DNA from: Streptomyces venezuelae
GTDB lineage: Bacteria > Actinomycetota > Actinomycetes > Streptomycetales > Streptomycetaceae
Direction: 5' to 3'
Assembly (NCBI RefSeq): GCF_008642335.1
Contig: NZ_CP029191.1
Location: 2,480,001 to 2,544,000 of the forward strand
DNA: 64,000 nt
Shown: piece after piece, positions 53,174 through 62,481 of the stretch
How positions within the stretch are numbered: the stretch's first letter is position 1
Layout of the letters: the number at the start of each line of letters is the position of its first letter
The notes under the pieces: generated by a model
Told to the model about the DNA's origin: nothing
Database searches by the model: none
Seen by the model: only the letters and a program-made list of their open reading frames with translations
Translations under genes and position numbers: made by a program

Positions 53174-54817
53174 GTGACCGATCTGACCTCTCCGACCATG
53201 CGCCGTGCCGTCCTGCCGGGACGCCGGTCCTTCCTCAAGTACACGGGTGCGCTGGGCGCCGCCGCCGCTGTCACCGCCTCGCTGTCCGCCTGCTCGTCGG
53301 GGCCCGAGTCCACCAACGAGACCGGGGGCGGCGGGCAGGGCGGGAGCGCGACGCTCACCGCCGTCATCGGGTACGGGAACGACGGGAGCTGGGATCCGAC
53401 CCAGACCGCGTCCGCCTTCGCGATGGCCGGGAACGAGCACATCTACGAGGGGCTCCTCGGGACCGATCCGATCAGCCGTGAGCCGTACGCCGCGCTCGCC
53501 ACCGAGCTCCCGAACGACCCGAAGGCGACGACGTGGAAGTTCACGCTGCGCCCGGGGGCGAAGTGGCACGACGGCAAGCCCGTCACCGCCGACGACGTCG
53601 TGTTCGTCTTCGAACGGATCCTCGACCCCAAGACCCAGACCCTCGCCAAGGGGTTCTTCGCCGGGTGGCTCAAGGAGGTCAGGAAGGTCGACGCCACCTC
53701 CGTCGCGCTGATCCTGAAGTTCCCGTTCCCCGACGGCGTCGCCCGGCTCTCCCTCGCCAAGATCATGCCGAAGCACGTCTTCTCGGAGCCGGGCGCCTGG
53801 GACGACGCGACCAAGGGGAAGGCCGTCGGCTCCGGGCCGTACAAGATGGCCTCGCACCACCCGAAGTCGAACACGACCTTCGAGGCCTTCGGCGACTACA
53901 ACGGACCCCGCAAGGCCGCGTTCAAGAAGATGAACTGGCTGACCATCGTGGACGCCGCGCCCCGCGTCGCGAAGATCTCCGGCTCCAGCGCCGAGGCGGA
54001 GATCTCCGACAACATCCCGTACGCCAACATCGGGCAGCTGAAGAAGGGCGGGATGACCGTCGAGGGCGGGGCCGGGATGAACAATCTGTTCCTCCTGTTC
54101 AACACCGCGCACGAACCCTTCGACGACGTCCGCGTACGGCAGGCCCTGCACTACGCCATAGACCGCGACAAGATGATCCAGGCCGCCCTCAAGGGGCACG
54201 GCAGAGCGGCGACCTCGTTCCTCAACGAGTCCAACCCCACTTACCGGCCGGCCAAAACCGTGTACGGGTACGACCTGGAGAAGGCCAAGAAGCTGCTCAA
54301 GGCGGCCGGTGTCGACAAGCTCAGCGTCAACCTCATGGCCGTCAACGTGAGCTGGATCGTCGACTGCCTGCCCACCATCCAGGACGGCTGGGAGAAGCTC
54401 GGCGTCGACGTCACCCTCGACCCGCAGGAAACCACCGCCGTCTTCACGAAACTCGACCAGAAGAAGGACTTCCAGGTCGTCGCGGCGGCCTCCAACCCCA
54501 ACCAGTTCGGGCTCGACGCCGACCTGATCATGCACTACAACTACGGCCCCGAGAACATCTGGATGGGCTACGCGCGCTGGGCCGACAACGCTGTCGCGAA
54601 GAAGCTCTTCAGGGACATGGACCAGGCCACCCGCGAACCCGAGGCGTCGAAGAAGCGGGCGATGATCCAGGACTACATCGACACCGTCGCCCAGCAGGCC
54701 GTGCTCTATCCGGTCGTGCACAACGAGCTCATGACGGCGTGGGACCCGAAGAGGATCACCGGCGTCAAGGCCCAGCCCTATCCGGGGATCAACCTGCTGC
54801 AGGCCAAGTGGGTATGA
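53174..54817 (+). CDS. ABC transporter substrate-binding protein, family 5 (peptide/nickel type)
   Basis: 547 residues from the GTG at 53174. Twin-arginine motif GRRSFLKY and lipobox LSAC indicate a Tat lipoprotein. Family 5 features: NEHIYEGLLGTDPISREPYAALATELPNDPKATTWKFTLRPGAKWHDGKPVTADDVVFVFERI, and FDDVRVRQALHYAIDRDKMIQAAL. It binds a peptide-like or other solute. It starts a five-gene unit that ends with a DapA-family gene. Confidence 0.93.
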   Translation: MTDLTSPTMRRAVLPGRRSFLKYTGALGAAAAVTASLSACSSGPESTNETGGGGQGGSATLTAVIGYGNDGSWDPTQTASAFAMAGNEHIYEGLLGTDPISREPYAALATELPNDPKATTWKFTLRPGAKWHDGKPVTADDVVFVFERILDPKTQTLAKGFFAGWLKEVRKVDATSVALILKFPFPDGVARLSLAKIMPKHVFSEPGAWDDATKGKAVGSGPYKMASHHPKSNTTFEAFGDYNGPRKAAFKKMNWLTIVDAAPRVAKISGSSAEAEISDNIPYANIGQLKKGGMTVEGGAGMNNLFLLFNTAHEPFDDVRVRQALHYAIDRDKMIQAALKGHGRAATSFLNESNPTYRPAKTVYGYDLEKAKKLLKAAGVDKLSVNLMAVNVSWIVDCLPTIQDGWEKLGVDVTLDPQETTAVFTKLDQKKDFQVVAAASNPNQFGLDADLIMHYNYGPENIWMGYARWADNAVAKKLFRDMDQATREPEASKKRAMIQDYIDTVAQQAVLYPVVHNELMTAWDPKRITGVKAQPYPGINLLQAKWV

Positions 54818-54845
54818 CGGGAGCCGAGTCCAGGAGTCGTACGCC

Positions 54846-55805
54846 GTGACAGCTGTCCTCAGAATCCTGGCCCGCCGCGTCGCCCTGCTCGTGCCGCTGC
54901 TGCTCGGCATCGTGCTCTTCGTCTTCCTCGTGATGCGCTTCTCCGACGTCGACCCGGCGTCCGCGTTCTTCCAGGGCGCCAACCCGACCCCCGAGCAGCT
55001 CCATCGGTTCCGGGAGGAGAACGGGCTCCTCGACCCGCTGCCCGTCCGCTACCTCGCATTCGTCGGCGACCTGGTCCAGGGCGACCTGGGCATCAGCGTC
55101 CTCAACCGCTCCCCCGTCGTCGACCAGATCGCCACCGCCCTGCCGCTCACCATGCAGCTCACGTTCCTGGGCCTCGGCATCGCCGTGGTCCTCTCCCTCT
55201 CCCTCGGCATCACGGCCGCCATCTACCGCGACCGGCTGCCGGACCAACTGATCCGCGTCGTCTCCCTGACCGGCGTCGCCGCGCCCGGCTTCTGGCTGGC
55301 GCTGCTGATGATCCAGTACCTGGCCGTCGACCTCGGCTGGTTCCCGACCGGCGGTTACATCAACCCCGCCGACTCCTTCACCGGCTGGCTCAAGACCATG
55401 ACGCTGCCCGCCCTCGCGCTCTCGCTGCCCGTCGCCGCGGGCCTCACCCGCATCATCCGCACCGCCGTGGTCGAGGAGCTCGACAAGGACTACGTCCGCA
55501 CAGCCATCGGCAACGGCCTGCCCCCGGTGGTCGTCGTCGGCCGCAACGTCCTGCGCAACGCCCTCATCAACCCGCTCACCGTGCTCGGCCTGCGCGTCGG
55601 CTACCTGCTCGGCGGCGCGGTCGTCATCGAGACGATCTTCTCGCTGCCCGGCATGGGGAAGCTGATGATCGACGCCGTGAAGAACGGCGACCCAGCCGTC
55701 GTGCAGGGCGTCGTCATCACCACCGCCGTCGGCTTCGTGGTCGTCAACCTCGTCATCGACGTCCTCTACCTGCTGGTCAACCCACGCCTGAGGGGGACGA
55801 GTTGA
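54846..55805 (+). CDS. ABC transporter permease (DppB/OppB type)
   Basis: 319 residues with six membrane segments. The start LARRVALLVPLLLGIVLFVFLVMRFSDVDPA is typical of DppB. DYVRTAIGNGLPPVVVVGRNVLRNALINPLTVLGLRVGYLLGGAVVIETIFSLPGMGKLMIDAV contains the EAA-like loop. Its stop overlaps the TTG start of the next gene. Confidence 0.93.
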   Translation: MTAVLRILARRVALLVPLLLGIVLFVFLVMRFSDVDPASAFFQGANPTPEQLHRFREENGLLDPLPVRYLAFVGDLVQGDLGISVLNRSPVVDQIATALPLTMQLTFLGLGIAVVLSLSLGITAAIYRDRLPDQLIRVVSLTGVAAPGFWLALLMIQYLAVDLGWFPTGGYINPADSFTGWLKTMTLPALALSLPVAAGLTRIIRTAVVEELDKDYVRTAIGNGLPPVVVVGRNVLRNALINPLTVLGLRVGYLLGGAVVIETIFSLPGMGKLMIDAVKNGDPAVVQGVVITTAVGFVVVNLVIDVLYLLVNPRLRGTS

Positions 55806-57829
55806 CGCACACCTCACCGAGGTCCCGCAAGGCCCTCGCCGAACGGCTCTCCGTGCCCGGCATCCGGCTCCGCTCCCTGCGCAAGCTCCCCGTCCTCTCC
55901 CGCGTCGCGGTCGGCGTCGTCGCCCTCGTCGTCCTCGTGGCACTCTTCGCGCCACTCCTCGCCCCGCACGACCCGCTCGACCAGCAGCCGCAGGTCGGCG
56001 GCACCGGCGCGCCCTCCGCCGACCACTGGATGGGCCAGGACAGCCTGGGCCGCGACATCCTCAGCCGGCTGATGTACGGGGCACGCTGGTCGCTCGCCAT
56101 CGGGCTCGGCGCGACCCTGCTCGCGCTCGTCGCGGGCGCCGTCATCGGCGCGGTCGCCGCGACCTCCCGCAAGGCCGTCGACGAGACGCTGATGCGCTGC
56201 CTGGACGTCGTCATGGCATTCCCGGGGATCGCGCTGGCCGCCGTGCTCGTCGCGGTGTTCGGCGGCGGCATCACCGTCCTGATCTGCGCCATCGCCTTCC
56301 TGTTCACGCCGCCTATCGCACGGGTCGTACGCGCCAACGTCCTCGACCAGTACGGGGAGGACTACGTCGTCGCCGAACGCGTCGTCGGCGCCCGCACCCC
56401 GCACATCCTCGTCCGCCACGTCGCCGTCAACTGCGCCGCGCCCATCCTGGTCTTCTGCACCGTGCAGGTCGCCGAGGCCATCGTCTTCGAGGCGTCGCTC
56501 TCCTTCATCGGCGCGGGAGTGCGGCCGCCCGACCCGTCCTGGGGCAGCGTCATCGCGGACGGCAAGAACATGGTCCTGATCGGCGGCTGGTGGGCGACGG
56601 TCTTCCCGGGCCTGCTCATGCTGATCACCGTCCTCGCCCTGAACGTCCTGTCCGAAGGCGTCTCGGACGCGTGGGCGGCGCCCTCCACCCGCGACGTCAC
56701 CGGCACGGACCGCGCCCAGGACCGCCTTGAGGCCCCCGAACCCGGCAGCGGCCGCGTCCTCGAACTCCCGGGCCTGCCCCGGGCGGCCCACCGCCTCCGC
56801 TCCCGCGCCCGCCCCCTCCCCACGGGCACCCCGGTCCTCGCCGTCACCGACCTCACCATCTCCTTCCCGCAGCGCCACGGGGGCGTCGACATCGTCGACG
56901 GGATCAGTTTCGACGTACGGCCCGGCGAAGTCCTCGGCCTGGTCGGCGAGTCGGGCTGCGGCAAATCACTGACCGCGCTCACCGTGATGGGCCTGGAGCC
57001 GAAGGGCGCCCGGATCGGCGGCCGCGTCACCTTCGACGGACAGGACCTGACCGCCCTGCCGACGCGCGCCCGCCGCAAGCTGCTCGGCCACGACATGGCG
57101 ATGATCTACCAGGACGCCCTGTCCTCCCTGAACCCGGCGATGACGGTCCGCTCCCAACTCAAACAGGTCGTACGCCGAGGAGGCCGCCGCACGGCCCCGG
57201 AACTCCTCGAACTCGTCGGCCTGGACCCCGACCGCACCCTGCGCAGCTACCCGCACGAACTCTCCGGCGGCCAGCGCCAGCGCGTCCTGATCGCCATGGC
57301 CCTCTCCCGCGACCCGAAACTGATCGTCGCCGACGAGCCGACGACCGCGCTCGACGTCACCGTGCAGGCGCAGATCATCCAGCTCCTGCTGCGCCTGCGC
57401 GAGGAGCTGGGCTTCGCGCTGATCCTCGTCTCGCACGACCTCGCACTCGTCGCCGACGTCACCGACCGGGTGGTGGTGATGTACGGCGGACAGATCGTCG
57501 AGACGGGCGTGACGGCGGACCTGGTGGAGCACCCCGCCCACCACTACACGCGGGGCCTGCTCGGTTCGGTGCTGTCCCTGGAGTCGGCGGCGCAACGCCT
57601 CACGCAGATCAAGGGCGTGGTCCCGTCCCCGGCGGACTTCCCCCCGGGCTGCCGATTCACGGACCGCTGCCCCTTGGCGAGCGAGCTGTGCCGCGAAACG
57701 CCTCCAAGGCTGGCAGGCCCACCCTCCCACGCCACGGCCTGCCACCACCCGGCGGACAAGGCGGCATGGACTGCCTTAGGGGCGCGGGGAACTGCGCGAC
57801 AAGCCACAACGGACCGAGAGCCGAAATGA
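55802..57829 (+). CDS. Fused ABC permease-ATPase (DppC-DppD type), TTA codon near the end
   Basis: 675 residues from the TTG at 55802. The first 300 form a DppC-like permease (HWMGQDSLGRDILSRLMYGARWSLAIGLG; EASLSFIGAGVRPPDPSWGSVIADG). A linker of about 40 residues leads to an ATPase: Walker A GESGCGKSL, signature LSGGQRQRV, Walker B LIVADEPTTALD, plus the OppD/F C-terminal CRFTDRCPLAS. The last 17 residues are encoded by a dispersed Streptomyces repeat that supplies a TTA codon (Leu659, 57776-57778). Overlaps the next ATPase gene by ATGA. Confidence 0.93.
   Translation: MTHTSPRSRKALAERLSVPGIRLRSLRKLPVLSRVAVGVVALVVLVALFAPLLAPHDPLDQQPQVGGTGAPSADHWMGQDSLGRDILSRLMYGARWSLAIGLGATLLALVAGAVIGAVAATSRKAVDETLMRCLDVVMAFPGIALAAVLVAVFGGGITVLICAIAFLFTPPIARVVRANVLDQYGEDYVVAERVVGARTPHILVRHVAVNCAAPILVFCTVQVAEAIVFEASLSFIGAGVRPPDPSWGSVIADGKNMVLIGGWWATVFPGLLMLITVLALNVLSEGVSDAWAAPSTRDVTGTDRAQDRLEAPEPGSGRVLELPGLPRAAHRLRSRARPLPTGTPVLAVTDLTISFPQRHGGVDIVDGISFDVRPGEVLGLVGESGCGKSLTALTVMGLEPKGARIGGRVTFDGQDLTALPTRARRKLLGHDMAMIYQDALSSLNPAMTVRSQLKQVVRRGGRRTAPELLELVGLDPDRTLRSYPHELSGGQRQRVLIAMALSRDPKLIVADEPTTALDVTVQAQIIQLLLRLREELGFALILVSHDLALVADVTDRVVVMYGGQIVETGVTADLVEHPAHHYTRGLLGSVLSLESAAQRLTQIKGVVPSPADFPPGCRFTDRCPLASELCRETPPRLAGPPSHATACHHPADKAAWTALGARGTARQATTDREPK
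57776..57814 (+). repeat. Dispersed Streptomyces intergenic repeat inside a coding end
   Basis: The segment beginning TTAGGGGCGCGGGGAACTGC and continuing GCGACAAGCCACAACGG is recognisable as the common intergenic repeat of Streptomyces genomes (from memory of many genomes; a genome search is needed to confirm). Here it forms the last codons of the fused permease-ATPase gene. Confidence 0.65.
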
Positions 57830-58914
57830 CCCCCTCAAAGCCCCCCATCGTCCAGTTGGACAACGTGCACGTAGTCCACAAGGCCCGCTCGGGAGGCCTC
57901 CTCTCCCGAGACCACGTCCACGCCCTCACAGAAGCAACCATGACCCTCGCCCCCGGCGAGACCACAGGCATCGTGGGCGAGTCCGGCTGCGGCAAGTCCA
58001 CCTTGGCAAAGGTCCTGGTCGGCGCCCAACGCCCCACCAGCGGCACCGTGTCGTTCCGCGGCCGCGACCTCTGGACGATGCCGCCGGCGGAACGCCGGAC
58101 CTCCATCGGAACCCGCACCGGAATGATCTTCCAGGACCCGTCCACCGCCCTGAACCGCCGCCTGCCGGTGAGCCGCATCCTGCGGGACCCCCTCGACGTA
58201 CACAAACGGGGAACCCCGAAGGAACGGGACGAGCGCGTACGCGAGCTGATGTCACTGGTCGGCCTGCCGAAGAGCCTCGCCGATGGGCTGCCGGGACAAC
58301 TGTCCGGCGGACAACGCCAACGCGTCGCCATCGCCCGCGCCCTCGCCCTCGAACCGGACCTGGTGGTCGCAGACGAGCCGACGAGCGCCCTCGACGTCTC
58401 CGTGCGCGCCCAGATCCTCAACCTGCTCCTCGACCTGAAGGAGCGCCTGGGGCTCGCTCTCGTCTTCGTGTCCCACGACATCCAGACGGTACGCAGGATG
58501 AGCGATCGCGTCGTCACGATGTACCTGGGCCGGATCGTCGAGGAGTCGCCGGCCGGGGAGAGCCTGACCCGCGCCCGGCACCCGTACACGCGCGCCCTGT
58601 TCTCCGCCACGCCCGGGCTGCTCGACCCCATCGACCCGATCCCGCTCGTGGGCCCCGTGCCGTCGGCGACCCGGCCGCCGAGCGGCTGCCCGTTCCGCAC
58701 CCGCTGCTGGAAGGCGGACGAGGAGTGCGCCACCGCCATGCCGGAGAACCGGCGGGCGGGCGAAGGACATTGGTTCCGCTGTTTCCATCCCGTGGCCGAG
58801 GGGGAATCGACCCACGACCTCGTCGCCCAGGCCGCCGCCACGGCCGGGGCGACGGACAGCACCACCGACGGCGCCACCGTCCTCGACGGGGCGTCCCCCA
58901 GGGAGCATCCATGA
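57826..58914 (+). CDS. ABC transporter ATP-binding protein (DppF/OppF type)
   Basis: 362 residues from the ATG at 57826 overlapping the upstream stop. Walker A GESGCGKSTL, signature LSGGQRQRV, Walker B LVVADEPTSALD, switch His in FVSHDIQ, and C-terminal CPFRTRCWKADEEC. With the fused ATPase it forms the heterodimeric motor of the importer. Its tail is rich in Ala/Thr/Gly and overlaps the DapA-family start (ATGA). Confidence 0.94.
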   Translation: MTPSKPPIVQLDNVHVVHKARSGGLLSRDHVHALTEATMTLAPGETTGIVGESGCGKSTLAKVLVGAQRPTSGTVSFRGRDLWTMPPAERRTSIGTRTGMIFQDPSTALNRRLPVSRILRDPLDVHKRGTPKERDERVRELMSLVGLPKSLADGLPGQLSGGQRQRVAIARALALEPDLVVADEPTSALDVSVRAQILNLLLDLKERLGLALVFVSHDIQTVRRMSDRVVTMYLGRIVEESPAGESLTRARHPYTRALFSATPGLLDPIDPIPLVGPVPSATRPPSGCPFRTRCWKADEECATAMPENRRAGEGHWFRCFHPVAEGESTHDLVAQAAATAGATDSTTDGATVLDGASPREHP

Positions 58915-59846
58915 CCATGCCCGCCCCGCTGACCGGTGTCGTCCCGCCCGTCTGCACGCCCCTGACACCGGACCGCGAGGTGGACGTGCCCTCTCTCGTC
59001 CGGCTCGTCGACCACTTGGTCGCGGCCGGCGTCGACGGCCTCTTCGTGCTCGGCTCGACCTCCGAGGTCGCGTATCTGACGGACCGGCAGCGCGCCCTCG
59101 TCGTGGAGGCCGTCGTCCGCCGCGCGGGCGGGCGGCTCCCGGTCCTGGCCGGGGCCATCGACATGACCACGCCGCGCGTCCTCGACCGCGCGCGGGCCGC
59201 CGCCGAGGCGGGCGCGGACGCGGTCGTCGTCACCGCGCCCTTCTACACACGCACCCATCCGGCCGAGATCGCCCGGCACTTCCGGCTGGTCGCGCAGGGC
59301 TGCGGGGCGCCCGTCGTCGCGTACGACATTCCGATGGCGGTGCACACGAAGCTGCCCGCGGAACTGGTCCTGGAGCTGGCCGGGGAGGGTGTGCTCGCGG
59401 GCCTGAAGGACTCCAGCGGCGACGAGGGCGCGTTCCGGCGCGTGGTCCTCGGCAAGCGGGCGGAGCCGGGCCTCGCGGGGTTCGGTGTCCTGACGGGGTC
59501 GGAGCTCACGGTCGACTCGGCGCTCGCGATGGGCGCGGACGGCGTCGTGCCGGGGCTCGGGAACGTCGACCCGGAGGGGTACGTACGGCTGTACCGCGCC
59601 TGCCGGGAGGGCGACTGGGAGCGGGCGCGCGCCGAACAGGAGCGGCTTTGCGGGCTCTTCGGGATGGTGACGGCGGGCGATCCGGCGCGGATGGGCGGCA
59701 GTTCCGCGGCGCTCGGCGCGTTCAAGGCGGCGTTGCACCTGCGCGGGGTCATCGACTGTCCGGCCACGGCGGAACCGCAGATCCCGCTGTCGGCGGCGGA
59801 GACGGAGCGGGTCGGCAAGCACCTGGCTACAGCCGGGCTGCTGTGA
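58911..59846 (+). CDS. Dihydrodipicolinate synthase (DapA) family aldolase/lyase
   Basis: 311 residues. TIM barrel with GVDGLFVLGSTSEVAYLTDRQRALV, catalytic Tyr in VVAYDIPMAVHTKLP and Schiff-base Lys in GLKDSSGDEGAFRR. The usual GTTGE triad is replaced by GSTSE, arguing for a DapA relative (N-acetylneuraminate lyase-, KDG aldolase- or related-type) rather than lysine biosynthesis. It is co-transcribed with a peptide-type importer, so it probably acts on the imported compound. Confidence 0.87.
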   Translation: MTMPAPLTGVVPPVCTPLTPDREVDVPSLVRLVDHLVAAGVDGLFVLGSTSEVAYLTDRQRALVVEAVVRRAGGRLPVLAGAIDMTTPRVLDRARAAAEAGADAVVVTAPFYTRTHPAEIARHFRLVAQGCGAPVVAYDIPMAVHTKLPAELVLELAGEGVLAGLKDSSGDEGAFRRVVLGKRAEPGLAGFGVLTGSELTVDSALAMGADGVVPGLGNVDPEGYVRLYRACREGDWERARAEQERLCGLFGMVTAGDPARMGGSSAALGAFKAALHLRGVIDCPATAEPQIPLSAAETERVGKHLATAGLL

Positions 59847-59874
59847 GCCACGGGCCCACCCACCCCCCTGAGGC

Positions 59875-60381
59875 CTACTTGAGCGACGTGTCGCCGAGCG
59901 CTTCCAGCACCCGGCGAAGGCCCTGCGCACCCCCGTCGACCACCTCGCGGTCCACCTCGCCGAGCACGCGCGCGTAGTTCGCGAGGTGGTCGGCGAAGGC
60001 GGCGCGGGTGACCTCGTGGCCGCGCTCGGTGAGGCGGATCTTGACGGTGCGCCGGTCCTGGCCGTCGCGCACCCGCACGACCAGGCCCTTGGCCTCCATC
60101 TTGTCGATGCGGTTGGTGATGGTGCCCGAGGACACCATGGAGGCCTTGAGGAAGGTGCCTGCGGTGAGGGCGTAGGGCGGGCCCGAGCGCTGCAGCGTGG
60201 TCAGGACGTCGAACTCGCCGACGTCAAGCCCGTGTTGGGCGGCCGTGGCCTTGACCGTCCTGTCGACCAGCAGGCCCAGGCGCTGGATGCGCCCGAAGAG
60301 TTCGACCGGCCAGAGGGCTTCCGCCAGATCGGGGCGCTCCGCGACCCACTGGTCGATGACCGCGTCCACGACGTCACTCAT
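59875..60381 (-). CDS. MarR family transcriptional regulator
   Basis: 168 residues from the ATG at 60381 (GGAG site). wHTH: GLDVGEFDVLTTLQRSGPPYALTAGTFLKASMVSSGTITNRIDKMEAKGLVVRVRDGQDRRTVKIRLTERG. Divergent from an MFS transporter gene, which it probably represses through the dyads at 60451-60513. Confidence 0.92.
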   Translation of the reverse strand: MSDVVDAVIDQWVAERPDLAEALWPVELFGRIQRLGLLVDRTVKATAAQHGLDVGEFDVLTTLQRSGPPYALTAGTFLKASMVSSGTITNRIDKMEAKGLVVRVRDGQDRRTVKIRLTERGHEVTRAAFADHLANYARVLGEVDREVVDGGAQGLRRVLEALGDTSLK

Positions 60382-60450
60382 GACCGCCACTCCTCTCGGT
60401 ACGGACTATCCCGTCGGTAACCCTATCAGCGCTGGCTCTCTCAATTTTAG

Positions 60451-60513
60451 ATCTCTTAGTTTCGAGATACTTGTTTCTAAGAGTGCCATCTGCTTCTATC
60501 TCACTATCGAGAT
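60451..60513. promoter_or_regulatory. MarR operator region
   Basis: AT-rich stretch with two dyads: ATCTC-N8-GAGAT (60451-60468) and ATCTC-N6-GAGAT (60498-60513). It sits between the divergent MarR and MFS genes, covering the likely promoters of both. Confidence 0.6.
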
Positions 60514-60554
60514 TGTCGAGGTTGCCAAGACCTCGCCCCGACAGGAGCGCCACC

Positions 60555-61775
60555 ATGTCGATCACCACGTCCACTGCGACCGCCCGAACCCACCCTCACC
60601 CCGCCACCCGCCAAGTTCCCGCCCTATGGCTCGCGTTGCTCGCCGCGCCGGTCGCCGCCGGGGCCAACAGTGCCGTGCTGATCCTTCCCGACATGGCGGG
60701 GGCGCTCGGTGTGGGGACTGCCGACGCGACGTGGCTCGTCACCGTCTTCGCCTGGGCCATGGCCGTCGGTACGCCGCTGATGGCGGGCCTGCTGCGCCGC
60801 AGGGGGCTCGGCGCCGCCCTCAAGCTGAGCGCCGCGCTGATCGTGGCCGGTACTGCCGTGCTCGCCGTGGCGCCCTGGCTGCCGCTGGCCATGGCGGGGC
60901 GGGCGGCGCAGGCCGCGGGCGGTGCGGGGCTGGTCACCGCGGCGATGAGCCTGGCGGGCTCGGTCCGCAGGATGGGCGTGATCACCGCGGGGTTCGGCAC
61001 GGTCGGCGCGGTCGGACCGCTGCTCGGCTCGACGGTCGCGGGCGCGCTGTCCTGGCGGGTGGCCCTGTCCGCGGGCGCGGTCGCCCTGCTCGCGCTGCCC
61101 GCGGTCATGCGCCGCGCCGACCTGTCGGCACCGCCCCGCACCACCCCGTTCGACGGCCGGGGCGCCGTCCTGCTCGTCCTGACGGCGACGTCCCTGGTGC
61201 TCGTCCCGCGCCACCCGCTGCCCGCGGTGGCCGCCGCGCTGGTGTCGGCCGTGCTCCTCGCCCTGCACGTCCGCGCACGTCCCACCGGCTTCGTGCCCGC
61301 CGCGCTCCTGCGCTCCCGCGTGTTCGTCCTGTCGGCCGCGCTGGCCTGCACCCTCGCGACCTCGTACTTCGCGCTGCTCTTCACCGTCCCGCAGCTGCTC
61401 CGCGACCGCACCGGCTGGTCGTCGTCCACGATCGGCACCTACCAGCTGGTCGCCCTCCTCGTGGGTTCGGCGCTGTCCATGGCGCTGGCCGCGGCCGCCG
61501 CCCGGATGACCCGCCCGCGGGTCCTGACGGTCCTGCTCACGTTCGGCGCGGCCGCGCCGCTCACCGCCGTGTTCACCCCGTGGGCGCCGCTGCTCCTGCT
61601 CGTCGCGACGCTGGCCGTCTTCACGACCAGCGCGGGCCAGGCGACGCTCGCGGTCTACGCGACAGCGGCCACGCCCACCGCGCAACGCCCCACCGCGATC
61701 GGCCTGTTCAGCCTCTGCTACCAGCTGGGCGGCGCCTTCGGCCCCGCCGTCGCCGCCGCGATCGCCCTGAGCTGA
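60555..61775 (+). CDS. MFS transporter (probable drug efflux)
   Basis: 406 residues from the ATG at 60555 (ACAGGAG site). It has about twelve membrane segments, beginning LWLALLAAPVAAGANSAVLILPDMAGALG, then VTVFAWAMAVGTPLMAGLLRRRGLGAAL and IGLFSLCYQLGGAFGPAVAAAIALS near the end. Export of a toxic compound is likely given the divergent MarR regulator. Confidence 0.9.
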   Translation: MSITTSTATARTHPHPATRQVPALWLALLAAPVAAGANSAVLILPDMAGALGVGTADATWLVTVFAWAMAVGTPLMAGLLRRRGLGAALKLSAALIVAGTAVLAVAPWLPLAMAGRAAQAAGGAGLVTAAMSLAGSVRRMGVITAGFGTVGAVGPLLGSTVAGALSWRVALSAGAVALLALPAVMRRADLSAPPRTTPFDGRGAVLLVLTATSLVLVPRHPLPAVAAALVSAVLLALHVRARPTGFVPAALLRSRVFVLSAALACTLATSYFALLFTVPQLLRDRTGWSSSTIGTYQLVALLVGSALSMALAAAAARMTRPRVLTVLLTFGAAAPLTAVFTPWAPLLLLVATLAVFTTSAGQATLAVYATAATPTAQRPTAIGLFSLCYQLGGAFGPAVAAAIALS

Positions 61776-61797
61776 CGACCATGGCCGCCGCCGGTTG

Positions 61798-62481
61798 TCA
61801 GGGCGTGGCCACCGATCCCGGCGCGACCAGGCCCGACTCGTACGCGATGATGACGAGTTGGGCCCTGTCGCGTGCGCCGAGCTTCCCCATAATGCGGCTG
61901 ACGTGCGTCTTCGCGGTCAGCGGGCTGAGGCCGAGCGTGTCGGCGATCTCCTGATTGTTCAGGCCGCGCGCGACGAGCCGCAGCACCTGCCGCTCCCGCT
62001 CCGAGAGCCCGTCGGGCCCGCCCGCGGCCGGCACCCCGGCGTCCGGCGCCCGCAGCACCCGCGCGATCAGGCGGGCCGTGGGGCCCGGCGACAGGAGGGA
62101 GTCGCCCGCCGCGACCGTGCGGATGGCGTCGAGGAGCTCGGCGGGCCGGGTGTCCTTGACCAGGAAGCCGGACGCGCCCGCGCGCAGCGCGTCGACGACG
62201 TGCTCGTCCGTGTCGTACGTGGTCAGCATCAGGACCTTCACACCCGCCAGGTCCTCGTCCGCGGCGAGCAGCCGCGTCGCCTCGATGCCGTCGAGGTCGG
62301 GCATGCGGATGTCCATGACGACGAGGTCGGCGCGTGCGGAGCGGGCCAGGTCGACCGCAGCGCGCCCCGTGCCCGCCTGCCCCACCACCTCCATGTCGGG
62401 CGCCGAGTCGACGAGCATCGCGAACGCGGCCCGCACCAGCGTCTGGTCGTCGGCGAGCAGCACGCGGACGGGCACCGTCAC
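61798..62481 (-). CDS. NarL/FixJ family response regulator
   Basis: 227 residues from the GTG at 62481 overlapping the kinase stop (GTGA). Receiver domain: LLADDQTLVRAAFAML, phospho-acceptor Asp57 (VVMDIRMPDLDG), Lys109 (FLVKD). LuxR HTH: LSERERQVLRLVARGLNNQEIADTLGLSPLTAKTHVSRIMGKLGARDRAQLVIIAYESGLV. It is paired with the sensor kinase upstream. Confidence 0.96.
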   Translation of the reverse strand: MTVPVRVLLADDQTLVRAAFAMLVDSAPDMEVVGQAGTGRAAVDLARSARADLVVMDIRMPDLDGIEATRLLAADEDLAGVKVLMLTTYDTDEHVVDALRAGASGFLVKDTRPAELLDAIRTVAAGDSLLSPGPTARLIARVLRAPDAGVPAAGGPDGLSERERQVLRLVARGLNNQEIADTLGLSPLTAKTHVSRIMGKLGARDRAQLVIIAYESGLVAPGSVATP

